A DNA stretch of 64,000 bases from Ruegeria haliotis (GCF_013377785.1 NZ_JABXWT010000010.1:1-64000); one strand, 5' to 3'; shown: positions 33,361-43,226, counted from the first letter of the stretch. Notes: generated by a model from the letters alone, not told the origin. Made by a program: numbers and translations.

Positions 33361-33737
33361 AATCGTGATGCCTGAGCATGCAAATCGCGCACAGCTGTCA
33401 GCACCTCGGCATTGGAAAACGGCTTAGTCATGAATCGGCTGACCCCGGCGTTCTCGGCCATTTCGCGATCACGGGACTGGCCGCGCGCCGTCAGCATCAA
33501 CACGGGAAGATTCTGCATGTCTTCCAGCTCTCGCAGGTCGCGCAGAATATCCATGCCATTTTTTCCCGGCAACATGACATCCAGAATGACAAGATCAGGC
33601 TTTGCATCCTGAATCACCTGCACTGCATCCATCCCATCACCATGCGTTTCAACCTGCCATCCCTCGCGGGTCAGCAGAAACCGGATCGCTTCAGCAATAT
33701 TCGGCTCATCCTCAATCAACAGAACCTTTCGGCTCAT
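33357..33737 (-). CDS. Single-domain response regulator
   Basis: A 126-residue CheY-like receiver with no output domain. The acidic pocket is in LLIEDEPNIAEAI, the phosphorylated Asp is in LVILDVMLPGKNGMD, Thr is in LMLTARGQSRD and Lys is in MTKPFSNAEVL. GGAGGAAG precedes the start at 33737. It is the first gene of the kinase operon and the probable phosphate acceptor. A further partner must carry the output. Confidence 0.93.
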   Translation of the reverse strand: MSRKVLLIEDEPNIAEAIRFLLTREGWQVETHGDGMDAVQVIQDAKPDLVILDVMLPGKNGMDILRDLRELEDMQNLPVLMLTARGQSRDREMAENAGVSRFMTKPFSNAEVLTAVRDLHAQASRL

Positions 33738-33815
33738 ACTTTCACTTCCTCCCCGTGGCGGATCGCACATCTGTCTATCTGCCAAGACCAGATTAAGCGC
33801 TCTGTCAGGAAACTG

Positions 33816-35111
33816 TCAAAAACCTTCGCTCAAAATCGAAGGTTCGCGCCGCGACCCGCAGTCGCTGCTGGGACACACGCGGCAATTCGGCCCCACTTGC
33901 GCAACAGTTCCTGTTCCTTGTGCGACCTCCCCTGCAGGTCGAACCAGCATCACCGAACGGTAAACCGGTTCCAATTCATACCCCGGAGTGGAATGCACCC
34001 AGGCAAATGCATGGCACTCGAACTCTGCAGCCGCCCGACCCAATTGCACGATGCGCTTTCGAATCGGCACCAATGGCCGGTTCAATGCCGTAAAGAGTGG
34101 CCATAAAGGGCAGGCCTCGCCATGACGCGGCAAGGCAAAACCGGGAACCGGTTTGAAAAACAGGATACTTCCCGATGCGTCACACACCACCAGCCCAGCC
34201 GGACGCGCCAGAACCTCTTCGGGCAGGAAAGCCAGCCGTCGCAGAACCGTGGAAACATCAACTGAAAACCGCTGAGCCAGTTCAACCGGATCAGGCTCGG
34301 CCTTTTCCAATGCGGCTTTGATCTTGTCCAACGGCATGGCACGGGCGTCGGATGCGCAGATCTCCAACATATCCCGGGCTACCGTCCGGGCCGCCGCCGT
34401 GTTCAGGCCATCCAATTCAACGGCCTTGACCTCACCGCCCGCTTCGAGTTCGGGGAAGAAATGCCCGCGCGCTTCAAGGAAAGCCTCAACCTCTTCCAGC
34501 GGGACACCGCGCGGATCAGCCGCCGAGTCACTGTCATCCAAAAAGGTCACAAGCGCTTTGGAACTGTCCGCCAAACGTTCGGCATCCTGGTGCAAATTTC
34601 GGTGGAAGCGATCCTGCCATTCGGCATCAATGTCCTGCGTGTCTGCCAGAATGGCCGCAGTCGAGCGAATCGCAGCTGCTGTGGACAACACTTCGTGCAT
34701 CGATGCCGCCAAATGGGGGTCATGAGTCAGTCGGTCCGACAACGTTTCCACAGTGCGCTCCAATGACACCACGCGTCGGTGCATTTGGGCCAGCACCCCA
34801 GCCCACCCCGGAAACCGTCCGGCAAACTCTTCCAACCCATCCACTTCAGCCTGTTGCCCAACCGCGTCGACCGCAGCCTCACGCAGAGCAGATATCAGTG
34901 TTGCTTCGATTCCCTGCGTCAAAAGCGAGGGCTCGACCGACAAAGCACCGGCAATATCAACCAGCAGTTTGCCCCCGATACGACGGCGATTATGTTCGAT
35001 CAGGTTCAGATATGACGCCGAAATCCCGACCTGGCGCGCCAGCTCAGCCTGCCGCAACCCTGCAATCTGGCGCCTTTCCCGTATCCGGCTTCCAGTCAGC
35101 GTATCGCGCAT
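33816..35111 (-). CDS. XRE-family short-chain fatty acid regulator (ScfR/RamB-like)
   Basis: A 431-residue regulator with an N-terminal XRE helix-turn-helix (RIRERRQIAGLRQAELARQV, ISASYLNLIEHNRR) and a C-terminal DUF2083-type domain ending in a cysteine set (NCRVCPSSDCGSRREPSIL). The middle region has the IrrE/ImmA-like helical layout, in which no complete HExxH zinc motif is seen. Relatives control acetate and propionate metabolism genes. The start at 35111 has AGAGGA upstream. It lies next to the symporter-type kinase operon, consistent with a shared role in sensing short-chain acids. Confidence 0.85.
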   Translation of the reverse strand: MRDTLTGSRIRERRQIAGLRQAELARQVGISASYLNLIEHNRRRIGGKLLVDIAGALSVEPSLLTQGIEATLISALREAAVDAVGQQAEVDGLEEFAGRFPGWAGVLAQMHRRVVSLERTVETLSDRLTHDPHLAASMHEVLSTAAAIRSTAAILADTQDIDAEWQDRFHRNLHQDAERLADSSKALVTFLDDSDSAADPRGVPLEEVEAFLEARGHFFPELEAGGEVKAVELDGLNTAAARTVARDMLEICASDARAMPLDKIKAALEKAEPDPVELAQRFSVDVSTVLRRLAFLPEEVLARPAGLVVCDASGSILFFKPVPGFALPRHGEACPLWPLFTALNRPLVPIRKRIVQLGRAAAEFECHAFAWVHSTPGYELEPVYRSVMLVRPAGEVAQGTGTVAQVGPNCRVCPSSDCGSRREPSILSEGF

Positions 35112-35326
35112 GACCTGCGTCCTCTCCGACCAGTTTGGTTTATGCTCTGGGTATTCATTTTCAGAACAGTCTATCAATTTCCGCTACTTATACACCTATT
35201 TTCACGCCATATTTACAATATTGACAGACCTCAATTGAATACCCCCCCACCGGAACTCAACCTTACTCAGCGCAAGAGTTTGCATCGCCCCTTCAATTCC
35301 GGCCAGATTACCTGCACCATACGCAG

Positions 35327-35863
35327 ATGAGTGACCCCGCCTTTGAATATGCGCCTATAGGGCTCGTCGAGCTGGAAAACCGGATCATTCGGCGCTGTAA
35401 TCTTCAGTTTGCCCGAACGTTCGGCGGTGAAGAGCCCGAGTATCGCAACATGCCTTTGTTGCATCTCTACCCCTCGGTCGCCGATTGGGAGCGGATCGGC
35501 CAACGCAGCCTGCAGGTCATGCGTGACACCGGGTATTACACGGACGAACGGGTTATGCGACGTCGCAGTGGCGATTTGTTCTGGTGCCGTGCGCGTGGTC
35601 GATCGCTTACACCAGATGACCCGTTTCGCCATGGAATCTGGAGCTTTTCGGATATTTCCGAGGAACGACCGCTGGTCGAACTGACAGTCCGCGAACGCGA
35701 AGTGGCGATCCTGTCCTGCCGGGGGCTTTCTGCCAAGGAAATCGGCGTGGAACTTGGGCTGAGCTACCGCACGATCGAAGCGTACCGGGCGAGATTGCTG
35801 GAGAAATTCGACGCCCGGAAATTACCCGAGCTGGTGGCTAAAATGTCAGGAATGCCACTTTGA
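35327..35863 (+). CDS. PAS-LuxR transcriptional regulator
   Basis: A 178-residue regulator with an N-terminal PAS domain (residues 1-105; FEYAPIGLVELENRIIRRCN and the closing GIWSFSDISEERP) and a C-terminal LuxR-type helix-turn-helix (LTVREREVAILSCRGLSAKE, IGVELGLSYRTIEAYRARL). It is divergent from the ScfR-type gene and precedes accB on the same strand by about 150 bases. The signal is unknown. Confidence 0.87.
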   Translation: MSDPAFEYAPIGLVELENRIIRRCNLQFARTFGGEEPEYRNMPLLHLYPSVADWERIGQRSLQVMRDTGYYTDERVMRRRSGDLFWCRARGRSLTPDDPFRHGIWSFSDISEERPLVELTVREREVAILSCRGLSAKEIGVELGLSYRTIEAYRARLLEKFDARKLPELVAKMSGMPL

Positions 35864-36013
35864 ATTCCCCGGCTCCCCAAATTGAGCGTCTCAGACCCAA
35901 TTGTTGGGCTGAGACTGCGCTTTCCATGACCGACCTCATGCCTTATAACGCTGCGTAATTACACCAAGGCCCGCAGAAACAGACGGGTCAAAGGGGAACC
36001 GTCGAGGACACTC

Positions 36014-36502
36014 ATGACAGATACCAAACACGAAGAGGACGTGGCGTTCATCAAGGCACTGGCCGAATTGCTGCGCGAAAATGATCTGACCGAGTTGCAG
36101 GTCAAACGCGAATACGGCGAAGAAGACAGTCTGAATGTTCGGGTCAGCCGTAAGATTCAGGTCGCGCCCGCTCCGGTTCAGGTGGCTATGCCTGCCGCAC
36201 CTGCTGCTGCCCCGACCGCCTCTGCCCCGGTCGAAGCACCGACCGCCTCGGATGATCCTGCAAGCCACCCTGGTGCCGTGACCTCGCCGATGGTCGGCAC
36301 TGTCTACATGCAGCCAGAGCCGGGCGCGCCATCGTTCATCTCTGTGGGCGCATCGATTTCCGAAGGGGACACCCTGCTGATCGTCGAGGCGATGAAAACC
36401 ATGAACCACATCCACGCCCCCAAGTCGGGCACGATCAAGCGCGTTCTGGTCGGTGATGGCGACGCCGTTGAATTCGGCACTCCTCTGGTCATCATCGAGT
36501 AA
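36014..36502 (+). CDS. accB: Acetyl-CoA carboxylase biotin carboxyl carrier protein
   Basis: A 162-residue cytosolic carrier that holds biotin between the carboxylase and transferase steps of fatty-acid synthesis. The N-terminal helical domain is joined by an Ala/Pro-rich linker (about 57-90) to a biotinyl domain with the biotinylated Lys in EAMKTMNHI. It is followed nine bases later by accC. Confidence 0.97.
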   Translation: MTDTKHEEDVAFIKALAELLRENDLTELQVKREYGEEDSLNVRVSRKIQVAPAPVQVAMPAAPAAAPTASAPVEAPTASDDPASHPGAVTSPMVGTVYMQPEPGAPSFISVGASISEGDTLLIVEAMKTMNHIHAPKSGTIKRVLVGDGDAVEFGTPLVIIE

Positions 36503-36511
36503 GGCGGGCCC

Positions 36512-37861
36512 ATGTTCGACAAGATCCTGATTGCCAACCGAGGCGAGATCGCCCTGCGCGTCATCCGCGCCGCGCGCGAGATGGGGATTGCCACGGTTGC
36601 CGTGCATTCCACCGCCGACAGCGACGCGATGCATGTACGCATGGCGGACGAATCGGTCTGCATCGGCCCCCCACCCAGCCCGCAAAGCTATCTGTCGGTG
36701 CCCGCGATCATCTCGGCCTGTGAAATCACCGGCGCGCAGGCGATCCATCCCGGCTATGGCTTTCTGTCCGAAAATGCCGAGTTCGTGCAGATCGTAGAAG
36801 ATCACGGCATCACCTTTATCGGCCCCACCGCCGAACATATCCGGGTGATGGGTGATAAAATCACTGCCAAAGACACGATGAAGGCATTGGGCGTGCCCTG
36901 CGTTCCCGGCTCGGATGGGGGTGTGCCTGATGTGGCCGCGGCCAAGCGCATCGGCGAAGAATTCGGCTATCCAGTCATCATCAAAGCCACCGCCGGTGGC
37001 GGCGGGCGCGGCATGAAAGTCGCGATGAACGCCAACGAGATGGAAAGCGCCTTCATGACCGCGCGCGCCGAAGGCAAAGCCGCCTTTGGCAATGACGAAG
37101 TCTATATCGAGAAATACCTGACCACGCCCCGCCATATCGAGATTCAGGTCTTTGGGGACGGTAAGGGCAAAGCGGTGCATCTGGGCGAACGCGATTGTTC
37201 CCTGCAACGCCGCCACCAGAAAGTGTTCGAAGAGGCCCCCGGCCCCAGCATCACCCCCGAAGAGCGCGCCAGGATCGGCAAGGTCTGCGCGGATGCTGTC
37301 GCCAAGATCAACTATATCGGCGCCGGCACCATCGAATTCCTGTATGAAAATGGCGAGTTCTACTTCATCGAAATGAACACCCGCTTGCAGGTGGAACATC
37401 CGGTGACCGAAGGAATCTTTGGCGTCGATCTGGTTCGTGAACAAATTCTTGTCGCTGCGGGTGAACCGATGTCGTTTGGCCAGGATGATCTTGTGATCAA
37501 CGGCCATGCCATCGAAGTTCGGATCAATGCTGAAAAACTGCCAAACTTCTCGCCCTGCCCAGGCAAGATCACGGCATACCATGCCCCCGGCGGTCTGGGC
37601 GTGCGGATGGATTCGGCGCTGTATGACGGATACTCGATCCCACCCTATTACGACTCACTCATTGGCAAGCTGATCGTTCAGGGCCGAGACCGGGATGAGG
37701 CGTTGGCGCGCCTGAGCCGGGCGCTGGGGGAATTGATTGTGGATGGCATCGATACCACTGTGCCGCTTTTCCACAAGCTTCTTCAGGAACCTGACATCCA
37801 TAGCGGCGATTATAACATCCACTGGCTGGAGCGCTGGCTTGCGGAGAATATGGCTGATTAA
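36512..37861 (+). CDS. accC: Acetyl-CoA carboxylase biotin carboxylase subunit
   Basis: A 449-residue ATP-grasp enzyme that carboxylates biotin on AccB. It opens with [20 protein letters not shown] and has the glycine-rich ATP loop [14 protein letters not shown] (near 159), the catalytic block [16 protein letters not shown] and a closing C-terminal domain. Length and motifs are standard. A GC-rich hairpin (about 37868-37897) without a T run lies between it and aat. Confidence 0.98.
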   Translation: MFDKILIANRGEIALRVIRAAREMGIATVAVHSTADSDAMHVRMADESVCIGPPPSPQSYLSVPAIISACEITGAQAIHPGYGFLSENAEFVQIVEDHGITFIGPTAEHIRVMGDKITAKDTMKALGVPCVPGSDGGVPDVAAAKRIGEEFGYPVIIKATAGGGGRGMKVAMNANEMESAFMTARAEGKAAFGNDEVYIEKYLTTPRHIEIQVFGDGKGKAVHLGERDCSLQRRHQKVFEEAPGPSITPEERARIGKVCADAVAKINYIGAGTIEFLYENGEFYFIEMNTRLQVEHPVTEGIFGVDLVREQILVAAGEPMSFGQDDLVINGHAIEVRINAEKLPNFSPCPGKITAYHAPGGLGVRMDSALYDGYSIPPYYDSLIGKLIVQGRDRDEALARLSRALGELIVDGIDTTVPLFHKLLQEPDIHSGDYNIHWLERWLAENMAD

Positions 37862-37909
37862 AAACGTAGGGCCGGTTGGCAATCACCTTCCGGCCCTCGG
37901 ACAACTCGC

Positions 37910-38542
37910 ATGAGCCTATCCCCGGAACTTTTGTTACATGGATACTCCATCGGCATATTCCCGATGGCCGAAAATCGTGATGATCCCGAATTGTTTTGGG
38001 TCGATCCCAAGTTTCGCGGTGTCTTTCCACTGGATGGGTTTCACATTTCCCGCAGCCTCGCGCGGCGCATCCGGACTTGCGGGTTCGACGTGACCATCGA
38101 TCAGGACTTCATCGGTGTGGTCGACGGTTGCGCAGCCCGCGCGGATACCTGGATCAACGCCGAACTGCGTGATCTGTACCAGAAGCTGCACCAATCGGGT
38201 CATGCGCACTCACTTGAAGTCCGGGAACAGGGCGAATTGATCGGGGGTGTTTACGGTGTGGTATTGGGGGCCGCATTTTTTGGCGAGAGCATGTTCTCGC
38301 GCCGCAGAGACGCCTCCAAAATCGCGCTGGCCTATCTGGTGGATCGTCTGAGGCAAACAGGATTCCAACTGTTCGACACCCAGTTCCTGACGGCACACCT
38401 CGCCTCACTCGGGGCCATCGAGATACCGCGCGGTCAGTACCGAAGAAACTTGGAAGAAGCGACCAACACCAGCGCGGACTTTACCGCGCCAATCCTTCAG
38501 TCCGCCGCAGGCGTGATACAGCGGATCACCCAGACGTCATAG
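37910..38542 (+). CDS. aat: Leucyl/phenylalanyl-tRNA-protein transferase
   Basis: A 210-residue enzyme that adds Leu or Phe to N-terminal Lys or Arg of proteins, making N-degrons for ClpAP through ClpS. Signatures are LLHGYSIGIFPMAENRDDPE, FWVDPKFRGVFPLDGFHISR and FFGESMFSRRRDASKIAL. Its 3' end overlaps the convergent DUF2155 gene by 46 bases. Confidence 0.96.
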   Translation: MSLSPELLLHGYSIGIFPMAENRDDPELFWVDPKFRGVFPLDGFHISRSLARRIRTCGFDVTIDQDFIGVVDGCAARADTWINAELRDLYQKLHQSGHAHSLEVREQGELIGGVYGVVLGAAFFGESMFSRRRDASKIALAYLVDRLRQTGFQLFDTQFLTAHLASLGAIEIPRGQYRRNLEEATNTSADFTAPILQSAAGVIQRITQTS

Positions 38543-38865
38543 CGTGCGTGATCCAATGCGTTCAGCGCCGGCGAGGTCGCGATCATCCAACCATCAAACA
38601 GCTGGTCCGCCTTGCTTTTTTCCCAAATGGTCAGATAGGCAAAGGCGTCGCCGGTTGGGTTATCCGCAGGGTAGCGACATTCGCCCAACGCGACATCCAG
38701 CCCAAAAACGACCTTTGTCTCACCGTTTTGCAACTGGATATCAACGGTTTGCCCGTTGACCTTGTCCAGACCGCGCAACATCGCACCGGGTCCGATCTGA
38801 ACCTTCTGCTGCGCAGCCGCACTTGTTCCAATCAACGTTAAGGCAATCAGGAATGGACGTATCAT
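38497..38865 (-). CDS. DUF2155 periplasmic protein
   Basis: A 122-residue protein with a signal peptide (MIRPFLIALTLIGTSAAAQQ) followed by the DUF2155 core (GAMLRGLDKVNGQTVDIQL, then FDGWMIATSPALNALDHARY). This family sits beside mlaD and an NDUFA12-like gene in many Rhodobacterales. Role in the envelope is not established. Its start overlaps the mlaD stop by four bases. It overlaps aat tail to tail. Confidence 0.88.
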   Translation of the reverse strand: MIRPFLIALTLIGTSAAAQQKVQIGPGAMLRGLDKVNGQTVDIQLQNGETKVVFGLDVALGECRYPADNPTGDAFAYLTIWEKSKADQLFDGWMIATSPALNALDHARYDVWVIRCITPAAD

Positions 38866-39311
38866 TCGCCGCCATCTCCGGCCACAAACTTGACCAGCAG
38901 GGAAATCAGGCTGACGGCGCCTTGTGTATCTTCAATCTCATCTCCGGCCTCGAAGAAAAAGGGCGAGCCACCGGGCATCACCTCGACAAAATTGCCGCCC
39001 AACAGCCCCTCGGAAGAGATCACTATGGCGCTGTCATCCGGGACGAGGATGCCATCAGCAATCGAAAACGTTGTATCCGCGCGGTAGGTGTCCGCGTTCA
39101 GGCTGACATCCGTCACTGTGCCAATCTTGACGCCCGCAAGACGCACATCAGTACCAACCCCTACCCCTTCGAGCGAGCGGAAAGACGCGCCAAGCTCATA
39201 GCCCGCACGATTTTGCGACAGGCCGGTGGATTGGCTGGCATAAACGCCAAATGCTACGGCGCAGGCCAACACGGCGCCGCCGACGAAAACTTCGGTCCAA
39301 TTATGCGACAT
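38862..39311 (-). CDS. mlaD: MlaD-type phospholipid-transport substrate-binding protein
   Basis: A 149-residue protein with one N-terminal membrane anchor (EVFVGGAVLACAVAFGVYAS) and an MCE domain (ASFRSLEGVGVGTDVRLAGV, GLLGGNFVEVMPGGSP). It would present lipids for transport between the membranes to keep outer-membrane asymmetry. The other Mla subunits are not in this window. It is coupled to the DUF2155 gene. Confidence 0.93.
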   Translation of the reverse strand: MSHNWTEVFVGGAVLACAVAFGVYASQSTGLSQNRAGYELGASFRSLEGVGVGTDVRLAGVKIGTVTDVSLNADTYRADTTFSIADGILVPDDSAIVISSEGLLGGNFVEVMPGGSPFFFEAGDEIEDTQGAVSLISLLVKFVAGDGGE

Positions 39312-39323
39312 TGCTCGCCTCGT

Positions 39324-39707
39324 TTATTCCGGGGTCCAGGCCTCGTAGTCCGTACGCTCGACCGGGTCGGCCCGGCGCAACGATCCGGCGGGCGCATAGG
39401 CCAGCGCGGTTCCTGTCAGGTTTTCCTGATGCGGCTTTTCCCAGGATTTATGCGGCAGCGGTTTGTCCGTCGGCGGCTCATCCCAGGTCCGGTGCAGCCA
39501 TCCGTGCCAGTCAGCGTCAATCCGGCTGGCTTCGACTTCACCGCTGAACATCACCCAACGCTTGCTGTCATCAGCGGTGCGGTAAAACACATTGCCTTCA
39601 TTGTCTTCGCCAACTTTGACGCCTTTGCGCGCAGTAAAGATTTGCGTGTTCAGGGTCGCCCCGTTCCACCAAGTCACGGCCCGCAAAAGAGTGTTCAGGA
39701 TTCCCAT
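39324..39707 (-). CDS. NDUFA12-family NADH:ubiquinone oxidoreductase accessory subunit
   Basis: A 127-residue protein related to the complex I accessory subunit NDUFA12 (B17.2). The core is [40 protein letters not shown] and [12 protein letters not shown]. The start at 39707 follows GGAGGCAG. It is the first gene of the NDUFA12-mlaD-DUF2155 run. Confidence 0.93.
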   Translation of the reverse strand: MGILNTLLRAVTWWNGATLNTQIFTARKGVKVGEDNEGNVFYRTADDSKRWVMFSGEVEASRIDADWHGWLHRTWDEPPTDKPLPHKSWEKPHQENLTGTALAYAPAGSLRRADPVERTDYEAWTPE

Positions 39708-39787
39708 CGGCTGCCTCCGGCATTTCGGTCGAGGAAAGGTATGGACCAAAGGCACGCCAAGGTCCAGTGCCCGGCACAGTATCAACG

Positions 39788-40159
39788 CTATTCCGGCAGA
39801 ACTGCGGTGACTTCAATTTCGATCCGGTCTTCCGGTGTAATAAGATTGCATTCGACCACCGTAGCCGCCGGCGGATTTTCTCCGAATGCGCCCTGCAACA
39901 ATGGCCAGCAAAGTTTGAATTCACTCATATCCGGCAAATAGTAATTCACACGGACCACATCTTTGAAACCCGCTCCAGCCTCGGCCAAAGCTTTTCCAAT
40001 TGCATCAAGGGACGATTTACACTGACCAACAATATCTGAAGGAATTTCATCGCCCTGAGCGCAAGTTCCGGCAACGAAAACGAAGCCATTTGCCACGACA
40101 GCACGGCAATAACCGACCTTCTTTTCATACTCTCCGCCGGAGTGAATTCGTTTGATCAT
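39788..40159 (-). CDS. RidA-family imine/enamine deaminase
   Basis: A 123-residue RidA/YjgF protein, which in other bacteria hydrolyses reactive 2-aminoacrylate-type enamines. The signature [20 protein letters not shown], the middle [14 protein letters not shown] and the C-terminal [20 protein letters not shown] with the conserved Arg are present. The start at 40159 follows GAGGAGT. Confidence 0.92.
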   Translation of the reverse strand: MIKRIHSGGEYEKKVGYCRAVVANGFVFVAGTCAQGDEIPSDIVGQCKSSLDAIGKALAEAGAGFKDVVRVNYYLPDMSEFKLCWPLLQGAFGENPPAATVVECNLITPEDRIEIEVTAVLPE

Positions 40160-40182
40160 TTGGCTACTCCTCAAACAGAAAC

Positions 40183-40202
40183 GGCGCGGAAATTACCGCG
40201 CC
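40183..40202. terminator. Hairpin terminator between clpX and ridA
   Basis: A perfect seven-base-pair stem (GGCGCGG with CCGCGCC, six-base loop) lies just after the clpX stop. T-rich sequence flanks it on both strands, so it can end clpX transcripts. Confidence 0.6.
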
Positions 40203-40226
40203 GCTTTTCGAAAAACTTGCGAATAC

Positions 40227-41495
40227 TCAACCAGCCGACGCCGATTCCTGTGCCGGGTCTGCGTAGATGATCAGGGGTTGTGCCTCAGAGATTACCGCCT
40301 CTTCGTTCACCACCACCTCGGTCACGTTCTTCATGCCGGGCAGTTCGAACATCGTATCCAGCAAGATATCTTCGAGGATTGACCGCAGTCCGCGCGCGCC
40401 GGTTTTGCGCTCGATGGCCTTTTTGGAAATGGCCTTAAGCGCATCATCGGTGAAACCCAGCTCGGCGTCTTCCAGTTCGAACAGACGCTGATACTGTTTG
40501 ACCAATGCGTTTTTGGGCTTAGTCAGGATCGTGACCAGAGCCTCCTCATCCAAATCTTCAAGCGTCGCCAGAACCGGCAGACGACCGACAAATTCCGGGA
40601 TCAGACCGAATCTCAGCAGATCTTCGGGCTCGAGCTCTTTGAAAATCTCGCCCACACCGCGGTCGTCATTGTCCCGCACATCGGCACCAAAGCCCATGGC
40701 CGAACCCTTGCCGCGCTGCGCAATAATCTTGTCCAATCCTGCGAACGCACCGCCACAAATGAACAGGATATTGGTCGTGTCCACCTGCAGGAATTCCTGC
40801 TGCGGATGCTTGCGGCCACCTTGCGGCGGAACACTGGCTACAGTGCCTTCCATCAGCTTCAGCAGCGCCTGCTGAACACCCTCGCCTGACACATCGCGGG
40901 TGATCGAGGGGTTTTCTGATTTGCGGGTGATCTTGTCGACCTCGTCTATATAGACGATGCCGCGCTGCGCGCGTTCGACATTGTATTCACTGGACTGCAA
41001 CAGTTTGAGGATGATGTTCTCGACATCCTCGCCCACGTAACCGGCTTCAGTCAGTGTGGTGGCGTCCGCCATGGTAAATGGCACATCCAGAATCCGCGCC
41101 AGCGTTTGCGCCAGCAGGGTCTTGCCGCAACCAGTAGGTCCAATCAGCAGGATGTTGGATTTTGCCAGCTCAATATCGCTACCGGCCTTCTGTGCGTGGT
41201 TCAGGCGTTTGTAGTGATTGTGAACCGCGACCGACAGGACCCGCTTGGCGGTGGCCTGGCCGATTACATAATCATCCAGAACTTCGCAAATATCCTTCGG
41301 CGTCGGCACACCGTCCGAAGATTTCAGCCCGCTGGCCTTGGTCTCTTCGCGGATGATGTCCATGCACAGTTCGACACATTCATCACAGATGAAAACGGTC
41401 GGACCCGCGATCAGCTTTCGCACCTCGTGCTGGCTTTTGCCACAAAAGCTACAGTAGAGCGTGTTTTTGCCGTCTCCGCCTGAATTCGTCGCCAT
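40227..41495 (-). CDS. clpX: ATP-dependent Clp protease ATPase ClpX
   Basis: A 422-residue AAA+ unfoldase that feeds substrates to ClpP. The N-terminal zinc-binding domain has [11 protein letters not shown] and ICDECVELC. The ATPase follows, with [13 protein letters not shown] (Walker A), [12 protein letters not shown] (Walker B) and [11 protein letters not shown] (sensor 2). The C-terminal end has small extra residues (AQESASAG). It lies downstream of clpP on the same strand, separated by about 130 bases with a terminator-like hairpin. Confidence 0.98.
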   Translation of the reverse strand: MATNSGGDGKNTLYCSFCGKSQHEVRKLIAGPTVFICDECVELCMDIIREETKASGLKSSDGVPTPKDICEVLDDYVIGQATAKRVLSVAVHNHYKRLNHAQKAGSDIELAKSNILLIGPTGCGKTLLAQTLARILDVPFTMADATTLTEAGYVGEDVENIILKLLQSSEYNVERAQRGIVYIDEVDKITRKSENPSITRDVSGEGVQQALLKLMEGTVASVPPQGGRKHPQQEFLQVDTTNILFICGGAFAGLDKIIAQRGKGSAMGFGADVRDNDDRGVGEIFKELEPEDLLRFGLIPEFVGRLPVLATLEDLDEEALVTILTKPKNALVKQYQRLFELEDAELGFTDDALKAISKKAIERKTGARGLRSILEDILLDTMFELPGMKNVTEVVVNEEAVISEAQPLIIYADPAQESASAG

Positions 41496-41596
41496 GATCT
41501 ACCTTTCGGGCTTCATCCCTACGCCCCTTACCGGGGCGCTTTCGCCTGTTCCTGCAGCTTAGGCCAGCACTGTGGCGGCTACAATCTCAAAATGAC

Positions 41597-41617
41597 CCCC
41601 GCGCCGGTGACGCGGGG
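41597..41617 (-). terminator. Hairpin terminator after clpP
   Basis: On the minus strand CCCCGCG pairs with CGCGGGG around a seven-base loop, followed by a T-rich stretch (CATTTTG). It begins about ten bases after the clpP stop codon and lies between clpP and clpX. Confidence 0.6.
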
Positions 41618-41625
41618 TATTGGCC

Positions 41626-42252
41626 TCAGGCCTCGTCCATTTTGGCGCGATTCTCGACAATCTCATCGATGTGACCCCAGTCTTTTGCCTCTTCCGGGCT
41701 CATGAAATTGTCACGATCCAACGCTTTTTCAACCGCCTTTTTGGTCTGACCGGTATGACGCACGTAGATGTCATACAGCCGATCCTTCAGCTTTTGCGTC
41801 TCAGCAGCGTGAATCATGATATCGCTGGCCTGCCCCTGATAGCCACCGCTGGGCTGGTGCACCATGATGCGGCTGTTGGGCAGGGAAAAGCGCATCCCCT
41901 TCTCACCACCGGCCAACAAAACCGACCCCATCGAGGCGGCCTGACCGATCACCAACGTGGAACATTTCGGCTTGATGTACTGCATTGTGTCATAAATCGA
42001 CAACCCGCTGGTCACCACACCACCGGGTGAGTTGATGTACATTGAGATTTCTTTGTTTGGATTTTCCGCCTCAAGGTGCAGCAGCTGCGCGACGATCAGA
42101 TGGCTCATGCCATCATGGATCGGCCCGTTTATGAAAATGATCCGCTCTTTCAGAAGACGCGAGAAGATATCATAGGCGCGTTCGCCCCGGCTGGTCTGCT
42201 CGACGACCATGGGAACGAGCGTATTCATGTAGGTATCTACTGGATCGAACAT
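41626..42252 (-). CDS. clpP: ATP-dependent Clp protease proteolytic subunit
   Basis: A 208-residue serine protease forming the double heptamer partner of ClpX. The catalytic Ser is in [20 protein letters not shown], His is in [18 protein letters not shown] and Asp follows in [12 protein letters not shown]. The N-terminal [20 protein letters not shown] is typical. It is at the head of the clpP-clpX pair. Confidence 0.98.
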   Translation of the reverse strand: MFDPVDTYMNTLVPMVVEQTSRGERAYDIFSRLLKERIIFINGPIHDGMSHLIVAQLLHLEAENPNKEISMYINSPGGVVTSGLSIYDTMQYIKPKCSTLVIGQAASMGSVLLAGGEKGMRFSLPNSRIMVHQPSGGYQGQASDIMIHAAETQKLKDRLYDIYVRHTGQTKKAVEKALDRDNFMSPEEAKDWGHIDEIVENRAKMDEA

Positions 42253-42617
42253 TCGGAACCTGCCTGCTTTGCTGTGGTTCGGGAGATTATCCCAACAAGA
42301 GTTACCCGAGTCTTAGTGTTGCCACCGAGGGGCTGCAAGGGGGGGCAACCCAGAACAATCAGGTATAGTCAGAACTCGCTTGCGTCACAGCAATCTCAAT
42401 TCAGCTTCGGCGTATAATCATCCAGAGTTCTGGCAGGTCAAAATGACAGCCCGATAATGCGGGGCAATTTCGACATCAAATTCCCCGTCTCTCATCACAG
42501 GATTTTGATTCATACATATAGCAATAAATGTTCGAAACATGTAGTGAAGTGGCTCGCCCTCGGGGCGCTTGACGTAAAGGAAACAACGCCTGGCCAACAG
42601 GCTTGCAAGGAATACAA
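42253..42617. other. Divergent intergenic region between clpP and the ArsR-type gene
   Basis: 365 bases with no supported gene. It must hold both divergent promoters. A near-palindrome ATGTTCGAAACAT (about 42526-42538) could be an operator for the ArsR-type protein. A frame antisense across 42418-42699 shows no family features. Confidence 0.55.
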
Positions 42618-42962
42618 ATGATGGCACTTCCCCAGCTGTCCCAAGACATGTCGCAGGATGACCTTGATCGCATGGTCTACAATGCGACCCGCGCATCAAA
42701 TTTCCTCAAGGCAATCAGTCACGAAGGTCGGTTGATGATCCTGTGCCACCTGGTTTCCGGCGAAAAATCCGTGACCGAGTTGGAAGAACTTCTGTCTGCG
42801 CGGCAGGCCGCCGTCTCGCAGCAATTGTCACGTCTCCGGCTGGAGGGGTTGGTTACCCCCCGACGCGAAGGCAAGGCTATTTACTATCGATTGGCGGATG
42901 ATCGTCCCCGCCGCATGCTTGAAGTTGTCTATGAATTGTTCTGCGATGGCGGCAAATCTTAA
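42618..42962 (+). CDS. SqrR/BigR-like persulfide-sensing ArsR-family repressor
   Basis: A 114-residue winged-helix ArsR-family regulator. The recognition region is LSARQAAVSQQLSRLRLEGL and the wing is TPRREGKAIYYRLAD. It has exactly two cysteines: Cys43 in LMILCHL and Cys109 in VYELFCDGG. The spacing of 66 matches the cysteine pair that SqrR and BigR join by a sulfur bridge when persulfide rises. The start at 42618 follows AAGGA. Its likely target is the persulfide operon 15 kb away, which lacks its own regulator here. The sensing mode is inferred from cysteine spacing. Confidence 0.86.
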   Translation: MMALPQLSQDMSQDDLDRMVYNATRASNFLKAISHEGRLMILCHLVSGEKSVTELEELLSARQAAVSQQLSRLRLEGLVTPRREGKAIYYRLADDRPRRMLEVVYELFCDGGKS

Positions 42963-43088
42963 CCTTGGCAATCTGCCCCGTGTACTTAATGCCTCGTGAA
43001 TTGGACTCCGTTGATTTGCGGCTAAAGCACTGGCCCAACAGAACATAAGGTGCTACCGAAAAGAAGATCGAGCACCAAGGAGACAAGC

Positions 43089-43226
43089 ATGATCCGCGTA
43101 ATTCTGATTGGCCTGAGCCTATTTGCACTAACCGCCTGCGAAACCGCAAAAGGCGCCGGTAAAGATATTGAAAAGGCCGGCGATGCCATCCAGGGCGCTG
43201 CCACTGACGTTCAAGAAAACATCTGA
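43089..43226 (+). CDS. Entericidin-type small lipoprotein
   Basis: A 45-residue protein with a lipoprotein signal (IRVILIGLSLFALTAC) and the entericidin pattern after Cys18 (ETAKGAGKDIEKAGDAIQGA). It is anchored to a membrane by the lipidated Cys. AAGGAGA precedes the start. Entericidins are small envelope lipoproteins, some linked to programmed death; the role here is unknown. Confidence 0.85.
   Translation: MIRVILIGLSLFALTACETAKGAGKDIEKAGDAIQGAATDVQENI

Noticed and set aside
35936..37582. A 548-codon minus-strand frame opposite accB-accC.
   Set aside because: It is antisense to two unmistakable essential genes, and its translation is His/Asp/Gly-rich without family support.
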